Below are positions 35,710-42,745 of a stretch of 43,158 bases of DNA, piece by piece. Location of the stretch: assembly GCA_000332255.1 (NCBI GenBank), contig KB235926.1, positions 2,992,764 through 3,035,921 of the forward strand, in the 5' to 3' direction. The DNA is from a cyanobacterium PCC 7702 (lineage in GTDB: Bacteria > Cyanobacteriota > Cyanobacteriia > Cyanobacteriales > Nostocaceae). Positions within the stretch are counted from its first letter, which is position 1; each line of letters opens with the position of its first letter. The notes under the pieces were generated by a model that did not search any database, had not been told where the DNA came from, and worked only from the letters and a program-made list of their open reading frames with translations. A program made the translations under genes and the position numbers.

Positions 35710-36426
35710 GTGAGAAAAGCTTTAATCCAAGGTTTTATTTTAGGCATTTGTGTGAGTGGAGGAAGCGTTTTTTCCCAAATCTTACCTTTATCGCCAAATT
35801 TGATTAGTTTTACTTCGCCCCTCGGGGAAAAGTTATTGCTCGAAAGTCACTCGCAACGAGATTTCTTTCCTTTGAGCAGTCAGTTTGTTACTCAAAAGAA
35901 TCAAGCATATTGCGGAGTTGCTAGCAGTGTAATGGTACTAAATGCTTTGGGAATACCTGCTCCGGAAGCTCCTGAGTATAAACCTTATCATATATTTACT
36001 CAAGAAAACTTTTTTAACAATGAAGCAACTCGGAAAGTTATAGCTCCCGAGGTTGTTGCTCGTATGGGAATGACTTTAGATCAGTTGGGTCAATTATTAG
36101 CCAGCTATAATGTCAAGACTGAGGTTTATCATGCTAGCGATACAACTTTAGCACAGTTCCGCAAGCGAGCAGCAGAAAATTTAAAGCAATCAGGAAATTT
36201 TATTTTAGTCAATTATTTGCGAAAAGAAATTGGTCAAGAAAAAGGCGGTCACATATCACCGATAGCAGCATACAACGAGCAGACAGATAGATTTTTGATT
36301 TTGGACGTTTCTCGTTACAAATACCCACCCATTTGGGTGAAAGCAACTGATTTATGGAGAGCAATGAATACGATTGATTCTGTATCAGGGAAAACAAGGG
36401 GATTTGTATTTGTGAGTAAAAATTAA
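35710..36426 (+). CDS. Cyanobacterial phytochelatin synthase (glutathione gamma-glutamylcysteinyltransferase-like)
   Basis: A papain-like enzyme; the studied Nostoc homologue mainly hydrolyses glutathione to gamma-glutamylcysteine plus glycine and makes little phytochelatin. The start is placed at GTG 35710 because GGGGGAA lies 6 bases upstream; a GTG at 35695 is the alternative. Residues 1-23 form a signal peptide (LIQGFILGICVSGGSVFSQ). The triad is Cys68 (NQAYCGVASS), His181 (KGGHISPIAAY) and Asp199 (LILDVSRY), close to the numbering of the Nostoc enzyme. The 238-residue length equals the single-domain prokaryotic form without the Cys-rich plant C-domain. Its start is 26 bases after the binding-protein stop. 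Confidence 0.92.
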   Translation: MRKALIQGFILGICVSGGSVFSQILPLSPNLISFTSPLGEKLLLESHSQRDFFPLSSQFVTQKNQAYCGVASSVMVLNALGIPAPEAPEYKPYHIFTQENFFNNEATRKVIAPEVVARMGMTLDQLGQLLASYNVKTEVYHASDTTLAQFRKRAAENLKQSGNFILVNYLRKEIGQEKGGHISPIAAYNEQTDRFLILDVSRYKYPPIWVKATDLWRAMNTIDSVSGKTRGFVFVSKN

Positions 36427-36510
36427 TTATCTGTTTGTAGTAAGTATTTAACTTCTTAATAACAGCACCAGGAAAAAGATTTCTTTGCACTTGCTATACA
36501 TTACAGGCTA

Positions 36511-38058
36511 TCAACAGTTATCTGAATAATCGTTACCAGAACCATATTTCCATGCATCAATCCAGCGATGCCAGTAGTATTGGTAAGTGGTAGGTAAATT
36601 TTTCTCCCAGGGTTGTAGAATTTGGCTGAACTGAAACAACAGAGAATAAGTACCTAAATTGACATAATGCACCATCCAATCGAGCAAAGCTGGTAAACCC
36701 ACTTGCGGGATGATTTTGGCAATTATTCCTGGATGGGCGAGACTGGTTTTTAATAGAGTTTGGGTAAGCGCCGGAAACTGAATTACATCCTGCAAAAATG
36801 GTTTGAGCACGGGTTCACCTAACTGTTGCATTTGTGTAAAGACTGCTGATAGTAGTTGGTTGATTTGGTCAGGAGGAATTTTTTGTTCCATGCTCACACT
36901 CATGGCTTTTTGAAAGAGCCAAGTTACACTCAGACTAGGTTGATACGGTTGCAGCACAGCCAAAGCTTTAGCAGATAATTGATTTGTTTGCAGTGCTTCG
37001 TAAATGCCTTTACTTAAACGCTGCAAATGACGTAGCATAGCACCAAATCCGCCAAAACTTAAAGGAGATTGATTACCACTACTATCTCCTACAGCTAGAA
37101 TGCGATTCCAAGGAGTTTGCAGAGGACTTTGGCGGTAGGAGGGGAAAAAACCAAATAGCGGTCGTTGAAACTTGAGCTGGTTCAATTCTACGCCTTGATA
37201 TGCCGGCATTAAATGCAGATAATCCTCAAACAGAGCTTCCAAACCCAAACGTTGCGGCTGTGCATCCGTGTATGTGAACATGTAGGTAGTTCTGCCATCC
37301 CGAGCTGGAAAAGCTTCCCAAAAGTATTGGCATTGATTTTGGATGGGTGTAAAGGAAAATAATAAATCACCAGTGCGGTTTTCTGGAAAACCTTGAGCGC
37401 AACTTCCTACAACCATGCAAAGCGCGTCTGGTTTTTGTCCTTGTCGCGCTTGTCGAGCGATCGCAGAAAGATGTCCCATGGCGTCAATTAACAACTTAGC
37501 TTTGTATTGATTATTGACTATCACTCCATCTGGATGAACTACCACCTCAACAAAAGGCGTGTTTTCCAATAACTTTCCTCCAGCTGCAACAAATCGCTGC
37601 TTGAGAGTTTCCAACAAATACACCGGATCTACGCCAATGTTTAATACATCTTGCACCCAAATCTCAACTCCGTTGTGGAAACCGATTCTCACGGGATTGT
37701 ACACAGTTGCGATCGCCTTTTCCAGTTCTGCGTCTGTTAACAACCCCAACTTCACAAAAACTTGTAACTCACGTCGCGAAACATTCCATTCTTGCTTTCT
37801 TCCTCGCAAAATTCCTCGTTCGATTAATGCTACTCGCACTCCTTGCAAAGCTAGAGCGCAACCAACGAAAATACCTAAAGTACCGCCGCAAATCAAAACA
37901 TCCCAATCTAGAGCGCCTAAATTTTCCTGACTTTGTTTGACCACCGTCGGTACTGCTAATTTCCCTTCCTTAAGGGATGCTAAGACCCGATCCGCACGAC
38001 GCAATTCTCCTAAAACATCACCCGGTAGCTGTAGGAGAATTTCTTCAGCTAGAGACAT
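36511..38058 (-). CDS. cruP: CruP, lycopene cyclase paralogue
   Basis: An FAD-dependent carotenoid-related flavoprotein of the CruA/CruP family. Its plant homologue is linked to limiting carotenoid epoxide and singlet-oxygen damage rather than net lycopene cyclisation. The 515-residue protein has WDVLICGGTLGIFVGCALAL (FAD motif, about 52-71), SRRELQVFVKLGLLTDAELE, QDVLNIGVDPVYLLETLKQR, CMVVGSCAQGFPENRTGDLL, NQCQYFWEAFPARDGRTTYM and ILAVGDSSGNQSPLSFGGFG. These match CruP closely. It is intact, unlike many neighbours, and probably transcribed alone. Confidence 0.88.
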   Translation of the reverse strand: MSLAEEILLQLPGDVLGELRRADRVLASLKEGKLAVPTVVKQSQENLGALDWDVLICGGTLGIFVGCALALQGVRVALIERGILRGRKQEWNVSRRELQVFVKLGLLTDAELEKAIATVYNPVRIGFHNGVEIWVQDVLNIGVDPVYLLETLKQRFVAAGGKLLENTPFVEVVVHPDGVIVNNQYKAKLLIDAMGHLSAIARQARQGQKPDALCMVVGSCAQGFPENRTGDLLFSFTPIQNQCQYFWEAFPARDGRTTYMFTYTDAQPQRLGLEALFEDYLHLMPAYQGVELNQLKFQRPLFGFFPSYRQSPLQTPWNRILAVGDSSGNQSPLSFGGFGAMLRHLQRLSKGIYEALQTNQLSAKALAVLQPYQPSLSVTWLFQKAMSVSMEQKIPPDQINQLLSAVFTQMQQLGEPVLKPFLQDVIQFPALTQTLLKTSLAHPGIIAKIIPQVGLPALLDWMVHYVNLGTYSLLFQFSQILQPWEKNLPTTYQYYWHRWIDAWKYGSGNDYSDNC

Positions 38059-38244
38059 AAAAATTAACCCAGATACGTACGGTATTACTAATTAGTATGG
38101 CGTTCCTCGTGAAGTTACTGCTCACGGTTAGCGTTCCCGCGCAGCAAACAGTAAAACAGCAAATCTCTACTTCTAAGTAGACAAGAAAACGCCTGGCAGC
38201 GGAAAATATTTTCTGGAATATTTATTAAAAAACTGTCAATACTG
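38059..38244. other. Spacer with GC-rich inverted-repeat-like block
   Basis: GCGTTCCTCGTGAAGTTACT and GTTAGCGTTCCCGCGCAGC at about 38100-38148 resemble dispersed repeats. The spacer should also hold the divergent promoters of cruP and the small membrane protein. Confidence 0.35.
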
Positions 38245-38418
38245 ATGACACGCTCAAAAATTGTTGCCATTGTTACAGGTGCCATTGCCATTATTTTAGC
38301 GATTGCCTACTTGCTCCTTGTTCAAATCCTAGACTTTCGCGGTGAAATGAAACCCGCACCGATCGGAGAAGCGGAACAATCAGTATCCACAGTCACTTTC
38401 TACTCTACTAGTAGTTAA
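38245..38418 (+). CDS. Small single-pass membrane protein, 57 residues
   Basis: ATG at 38245 and TAA at 38416-38418. MTRSKIVAIVTGAIAIILAI leads into AYLLLVQILDFRGEMKPAPI, a hydrophobic helix (about 6-28) followed by a short acidic tail ending STVTFYSTSS. The helix-LDFRGEM-PAP arrangement is, as far as I recall, seen in small cyanobacterial hypothetical proteins. The function is unknown. It lies between divergent cruP and the DUF6671 gene, on the strand of the latter, 68 bases upstream of it. Confidence 0.6.
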   Translation: MTRSKIVAIVTGAIAIILAIAYLLLVQILDFRGEMKPAPIGEAEQSVSTVTFYSTSS

Positions 38419-38486
38419 AGTCATTTTTGCACTCAAAAGACATAAATTAACAGCAATAGTAGTTTTTGTAGCTGATAAATTGTGTC

Positions 38487-39350
38487 ATGGCCCAAAATTC
38501 ATTATTTACTCATCGTAGAGCAGTGCTAGCAACGATGCACCAAAAAGAAAAAGCGATCGCCCCTATTTTAGAAGCAGAATTAGGTGTACAAGTTGTTGTA
38601 CCTGCAGATTTTAATACTGATGCTTTTGGTACCTTTACCAGGGAAATCAAACGCCCGGGCAACCAAATTGAAACTGCGAGATTAAAAGCAGAAAAAGCAT
38701 TAGAATTAACAAGAGAGACTTTGGCCATCGCCAGCGAAGGAAGTTTTCTACCCCACCCAGAAATGCCTTTTATTTCTAGTAATAGAGAAATTGTAATTCT
38801 AGTAGATAAAAAACACGATATAGAAATTATTGGCGAGGAATTTTCTACAGAAACTAATTACGATCATATGGTGGTCGAAAACGTTGAGCAGGCATTTAAG
38901 TTTGCGCAAAAAATAGGATTTCCTGAACATGGTTTAATAGTCATGTTTAGCGAATATCCCCAAGATAGTACGCAAATTATTAAAGGAATTGTGACAGAAG
39001 AAAAACTCACAGAAGCCGTCAATTTTGTTCTCAAAAATTCCCCCACAGGAAAAGCTCATCTGGAAACAGATATGCGGGCAATGTATAACCCGACACGCAT
39101 GAAGAACATCGCCAAAGCGACTCAAGATTTAGTCAGAAAAATTAACAGTATTTGTCCAAATTGTTCCACACCCGGTTTTCAAGTCAGTAAAAGAATTCCG
39201 GGACTACCTTGTGCCATATGTCACATGCCAACTTCCCTAACCGTTGCTGTTGTCTACCAATGCCAAAAATGCGGATTTAGTCAACAAAAAGCAATTTCCA
39301 ATCAAGGCGAATATGCCGATCCGGCATACTGTATGTATTGCAATCCTTAG
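38487..39350 (+). CDS. DUF6671-family protein with zinc-ribbon-like C-terminus
   Basis: A 287-residue cytosolic protein. The N-terminus is THRRAVLATMHQKEKAIAPI with LGVQVVVPADFNTDAFGTFT, and the middle has FVGL-type text seen as EGSFLPHPEMPFISSNREIV. The C-terminus has four Cys pairs (CPNCSTPGF, CAICHMP, CQKCGF, CMYCNP), a probable double zinc ribbon. I recall this as DUF6671, common in cyanobacteria and proteobacteria, without known function. It is intact. The AKR gene follows after 75 bases on the same strand. Confidence 0.8.
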   Translation: MAQNSLFTHRRAVLATMHQKEKAIAPILEAELGVQVVVPADFNTDAFGTFTREIKRPGNQIETARLKAEKALELTRETLAIASEGSFLPHPEMPFISSNREIVILVDKKHDIEIIGEEFSTETNYDHMVVENVEQAFKFAQKIGFPEHGLIVMFSEYPQDSTQIIKGIVTEEKLTEAVNFVLKNSPTGKAHLETDMRAMYNPTRMKNIAKATQDLVRKINSICPNCSTPGFQVSKRIPGLPCAICHMPTSLTVAVVYQCQKCGFSQQKAISNQGEYADPAYCMYCNP

Positions 39351-39425
39351 AAATAGCAAGTACAAAGGGCGATCGCAAAGCATGAAACTTATACTTGAGA
39401 TCAAAAATGAACGAAACAACTTTCC

Positions 39426-40406
39426 ATGCACTGTAAGCAAAAACTCTCATTACCAACAATGGGTTGCGGAACTTGGGCGTGGGGTAATCGACTGCTATGG
39501 GGATACCGCGAAACCATGGACCGCCAGTTACAAGCTGTCTTTAATCTTTGTGTTAATAATGGTGTAACCTTATTCGATACCGGAGATTCTTACGGAACTG
39601 GCAAATTAAACGGTCGCAGCGAACTGCTGTTAGGACAATTTACCCGAGAATATCAAGGTCCTAATCAAGAAAACATTTGTATTGCTACCAAATTAGCTGC
39701 CTATCCCTGGAGATTAACCCGCCAATCGATGGTAAATGCTTGCAAATCCTCAGCCAAGCGTTTAGGTAGAAACGTCGATTTAGTACAGATGCATTGGTCC
39801 ACAGCCAATTACGCTCCTTGGCAAGAGGAAATTCTTCTAAATGGTATCGCCGATCTTTACGAACAAGGACTGGTCAAAGGAGTAGGTTTATCCAATTACG
39901 GACCCAAACGCCTCCTATGGGCGCACAAAAAATTGGCTCAACGAGGAGTGGCGATCGCTACCTTGCAAGTACAGTACTCCCTACTATCCACCTATCCCGT
40001 TACCAAACTAGGAATCAAAGACATTTGCGACGAGCTAGGAATAAAATTAATCGCCTACAGCCCTTTAGCTTTAGGTTTGTTAACAGGAAAATACTCGGAA
40101 GAGGGCCCTTTTCCCAAAGGAATTCGAGGTCCTTTATTCAGATACCTCTTGCCAGAAATAAAACCACTTTTAACATGCTTGCAACAAGTAGCTCAAGCAA
40201 GAAATAAGACCATGTCACAAGTGGCTATTAACTGGTGCATTTGTAAAGGATTTATTCCCATCCCTGGAGCTAAAAATGTAGAACAAGCCCGGGAAAATAT
40301 AGGTGCTTTGGGTTGGAAATTAGATCCAGCTGAGATCGCCCAACTAGACGACTCTGCTGCAACTATAAAAAGAGTAATGGTGCAAAATATCTTTCAAACC
40401 AAGTGA
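39426..40406 (+). CDS. Aldo/keto reductase
   Basis: An NADPH-dependent reductase of 326 residues with a TIM barrel. Catalytic tetrad: Asp in TLFDTGDSYGTG (about 52), Tyr57 of the same segment, Lys in CIATKLAAYPW (about 92) and His in VDLVQMHWS (about 126). Cofactor segments are VGLSNYGPKRL, IAYSPLALGLLTGKY and FIPIPGAKNVEQARENIGAL. MGCGTWAWGNRLLWGYRET is typical of a plant/cyanobacterial subgroup. The substrate is unknown. The frame is intact. Confidence 0.93.
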   Translation: MHCKQKLSLPTMGCGTWAWGNRLLWGYRETMDRQLQAVFNLCVNNGVTLFDTGDSYGTGKLNGRSELLLGQFTREYQGPNQENICIATKLAAYPWRLTRQSMVNACKSSAKRLGRNVDLVQMHWSTANYAPWQEEILLNGIADLYEQGLVKGVGLSNYGPKRLLWAHKKLAQRGVAIATLQVQYSLLSTYPVTKLGIKDICDELGIKLIAYSPLALGLLTGKYSEEGPFPKGIRGPLFRYLLPEIKPLLTCLQQVAQARNKTMSQVAINWCICKGFIPIPGAKNVEQARENIGALGWKLDPAEIAQLDDSAATIKRVMVQNIFQTK

Positions 40407-40435
40407 ATTGAATTCCAATTTATCCGTTACTTGTC

Positions 40436-40873
40436 CTAGGAAGAGACATTAACAGTATACAACAACTTGAATGGCTGGAAATTAGCTCCAGCCTTTGGAG
40501 TACCGCGCAGTTCTAATTCGTACTCCCCTGGATTAGGAAATACAATCTTGGTTCCTGGAATTCCTTGATACTGCTGATTTGATAAAGCTTGCAATTTTGG
40601 TTGCAGCAGAGGAACATCCCCTTGACGACGAGGTTTGCGATAAACAGCCAACTGACAGTTACATTGCGCTAAAGGAATGATCTGTCCTCCTTTGCGCGTA
40701 AGCACTATCCAAGCTTGAGCAGCTTTACCAGCTCGAGGATTGTCGTGCGGTTCTATGTGTAGCAGACCCCCGACATCTTTGGTTACCTTTAAGGTGTGAG
40801 CTGCAACTGGTGTGTTAATGAGAACTGAAAGCAATAGCCAGCCTATGTATTTATTTGGGAGCGAGCGATACAT
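40436..40873 (-). CDS. Secreted protein of unknown function
   Basis: The start is placed at ATG 40873 (MYRSLPNKYIGWLLLSVLIN) because it begins a signal peptide ending PVAA-HTLKV; a longer frame to 40969 lacks this logic. The mature part (about 115 residues) reads VTKDVGGLLHIEPHDNPRAG, KAAQAWIVLTRKGGQIIPLA, QCNCQLAVYRKPRRQGDVPL and FPNPGEYELELRGTPKAGAN. It looks like an immunoglobulin-like periplasmic domain with a CNC pair and a His just after cleavage, which could hint at metal binding (inference). It converges with the AKR gene, 29 bases away. Confidence 0.7.
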   Translation of the reverse strand: MYRSLPNKYIGWLLLSVLINTPVAAHTLKVTKDVGGLLHIEPHDNPRAGKAAQAWIVLTRKGGQIIPLAQCNCQLAVYRKPRRQGDVPLLQPKLQALSNQQYQGIPGTKIVFPNPGEYELELRGTPKAGANFQPFKLLYTVNVSS

Positions 40874-41233
40874 CTTTGATAATTCCAAAATCAAGGACCC
40901 AGGTCGAGGTGATAAAGGTAACAGAATATTTCTACCCCATACCTGCAACAATAATTTTGTATGAAACAAACGCCCCGGTCAAAAGACAATTTGTCAAACT
41001 TTTCCCAATCCTTCCAGTACTCAGCCAAAAGCAGACATAAAAATTCTATCCCCTAACCAAGCCATATTGGTTGCAAAAAGTTTTTCTATACGCTGCACCC
41101 AAGATATAACAATAAAAACCTGAATTTACTTAAACTCAGCTAGCTGTACAAGCGTGAAAGTCTGACAAACTGTCTTTTGACGTCTATAGAAAATTAAGAA
41201 ATAATTGCAACTAAATGACAAATAACTTGAGGT

Positions 41234-41265
41234 AGCCAGGTAGTTTAATTTACCTGGCTTTTTTC
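41234..41265 (+). terminator. Strong rho-independent terminator without an obvious upstream gene
   Basis: Perfect 9-base stem AGCCAGGTA (41234-41242) / TACCTGGCT (41251-41259), 8-base loop, then TTTTTT. No rightward gene ends before it; the previous rightward stop is at 40406. It may end a small RNA made from 40970-41233, a gene-free stretch, or may shield petJ. Confidence 0.7.
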
Positions 41266-41348
41266 TAATTTCGTAAAACCACTTCTTTTTCAGGATCGCA
41301 TAGAAAAGTTAAAAATTTTCTCTTTTAACGTAGAATATCCTGTCAAAC

Positions 41349-41708
41349 ATGGATTTGTCAGAGGAAAGACAAGATGAGAAAGTTTTTTCAGTATTTTTAT
41401 TGTGCTTAGCAATTTTTACCATTAGCTTTCATCCTCCAGTTCTAGCAGCAAATACTCAAAAGGGAGCAAAAGTGTTTTCTACTAACTGCGCCTATTGTCA
41501 CGCAGGGGACCAGAACTTGGTTAAAGCAAATAAAAGTCTGAAAAAATAAGATTTGCAAAAGTATGGAATGAATTCGGTACAAGCAATTATTGCTCAAGTT
41601 ACTAATGGCAAAAATGCTATGCCATCTTTTAGAGCTCGTTTCAAACCCGAGCAAATCGAAGATGTAGCAGCCTATGTACTCGAACAAGCTGATAAGGATT
41701 GGAAGTAA
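41349..41708 (+). pseudogene. petJ: Cytochrome c6, disabled
   Basis: Cytochrome c6 carries electrons from cytochrome b6f to photosystem I in the thylakoid lumen. The native start is ATG 41374 (GAGGAAAGA 6 bases upstream; MRKFF), but the T-run at 41383-41388 has six T where seven are needed to continue into VFLLCLAIFTISFHPPVLAA. The mature text is NTQKGAKVFSTNCAYCHAGD (heme-binding CxxCH) to LVKANKSLKK, then TAA at 41547-41549, then [27 protein letters not shown] (axial Met) and [16 protein letters not shown] with TAA at 41706. From the GC/ATG at 41349 the frame stays open to 41547, so that a variant start could bypass the first lesion, but not the second. Only a remnant without the Met ligand could be made. 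Confidence 0.88.
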
Positions 41709-41885
41709 GATTTAGGTAGAGATATTGTTTACAATTTAAGTGTTGGTAACGCTCCCTCGTGTGTGCCCATGCAGGGGTAAAAGTTAGTAGTGAGCAATTT
41801 CTTGCTGGTGTGAGACCATGCAGGGCTAAGAGCCCTGACTACAAACTAGATGGTGAGCAATTTAAAGCAGTATCGTCACCAGAAA
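41709..41885. repeat. Intergenic repeat pair (GTGAGCAATTT motifs)
   Basis: Two copies of GGTGAGCAATTT/AGTGAGCAATTT and an AGGGCTAAGAGCCCTGACTAC palindrome-like block (41823-41842) form the common 'not-coding' repeat type also seen at 14740-14850 and 26670-26690. Confidence 0.5.
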
Positions 41886-42665
41886 TCAAACTAGATAGAT
41901 GGTGTTCGGTATGAGAGGGAAAAACGCATACTCGTACCACATTGTCCAGATGAAACTATTAATCCAACGCCTCCGCTTTTGGGGGCTTAATTCATACTCA
42001 AAGCTTCCTTGTGAGATGTCAATAGAGGATAGGTGTGAGTTGCAACCGCATCCGTGCTGATAAGTAAAGCCATACTTGGAAGCAATACTTTGAATTTTCA
42101 TCTGTATGGCAAAGACTTTACCAGCATGCAAGACAGCATCCCAAGAGCGTTTGTGTTCGCGATCGCGAACGTCAAATCGCAAAGCACGCTCTTCAAATAC
42201 ATGCTCTCGGTAAATGGGAGCAAGATGCACCTGATAAAAGCTTGCAGGAAGCTCGTAACCGAATTCCTCAAACAAATCCATGCAAATGCGAGCAACTTTG
42301 AACGCGTTTTTGTACTCTATTCCCTTTGACTCCAGTTCGTACAGAATCTTCGTCAAGTTTGGATAGTTGTGGATTTGAAAGTCATGTCCGTAAAATTCCA
42401 GCGTTTCCCTTGCTAGCTGTCCAAATAGTTGAGAGAAAACTGGTTTCAGATGTGCTAGCTGCTTTCGCTCTTGAAATAATTCCACTTCACCACGTTCCAG
42501 CTTGTATTGGAACAACTGTGCCATCTCAACATAAGTATGTGGATGAGAAAATCCAACATTAGCGTTGCCTTTGGCAATGTCTTGCCATACAGGAGGTAGT
42601 TGAGAAACCTTGACTGCATTTTCTTTGGCGATCGCTACAACATGCTCGACTTCGACAAGCTGCAT
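41886..42665 (-). CDS. Unidentified protein with C-terminal HGCGC motif
   Basis: The start is placed at ATG 42665 (MQLVEVEHVVAIAKENAVKV, 259 residues). The open frame continues to 42749 only because it runs through the IS right end. The protein is soluble and rich in aromatic, charged helices: LPPVWQDIAKGNANVGFSHP, FQYKLERGEVELFQERKQLA, GIEYKNAFKVARICMDLFEE, FGYELPASFYQVHLAPIYRE. A Cys/His cluster, YQHGCGCNSHLSS, lies near residue 215. It could bind metal, but I do not recognise the family. The neighbouring transposon may have replaced its promoter. Confidence 0.5.
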   Translation of the reverse strand: MQLVEVEHVVAIAKENAVKVSQLPPVWQDIAKGNANVGFSHPHTYVEMAQLFQYKLERGEVELFQERKQLAHLKPVFSQLFGQLARETLEFYGHDFQIHNYPNLTKILYELESKGIEYKNAFKVARICMDLFEEFGYELPASFYQVHLAPIYREHVFEERALRFDVRDREHKRSWDAVLHAGKVFAIQMKIQSIASKYGFTYQHGCGCNSHLSSIDISQGSFEYELSPQKRRRWINSFIWTMWYEYAFFPLIPNTIYLV

Positions 42666-42703
42666 ATGCAGACCTAAAAAGCTATAATAACAAATTTTCT
42701 CAT

Positions 42704-42745
42704 TTGACACCCTCACTGTAGCTTTAGCCACGGTGATTCCAAGAA
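42704..42745 (-). mobile_element. Right-end hairpin of IS200/IS605-type element
   Basis: Immediately after the tnpB stop (read leftward) comes GTGATTCTTGGAATCACCGT, then an imperfect hairpin CACCGTGGCT (42726-42735 side) / AGCTACAGTG (42713-42722 side) and GTCAA near 42704. This order, hairpin then TCAA, is the usual right end and would overlap the omega/guide RNA 3' end; the predicted cleavage point is just past TCAA. Confidence 0.65.
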
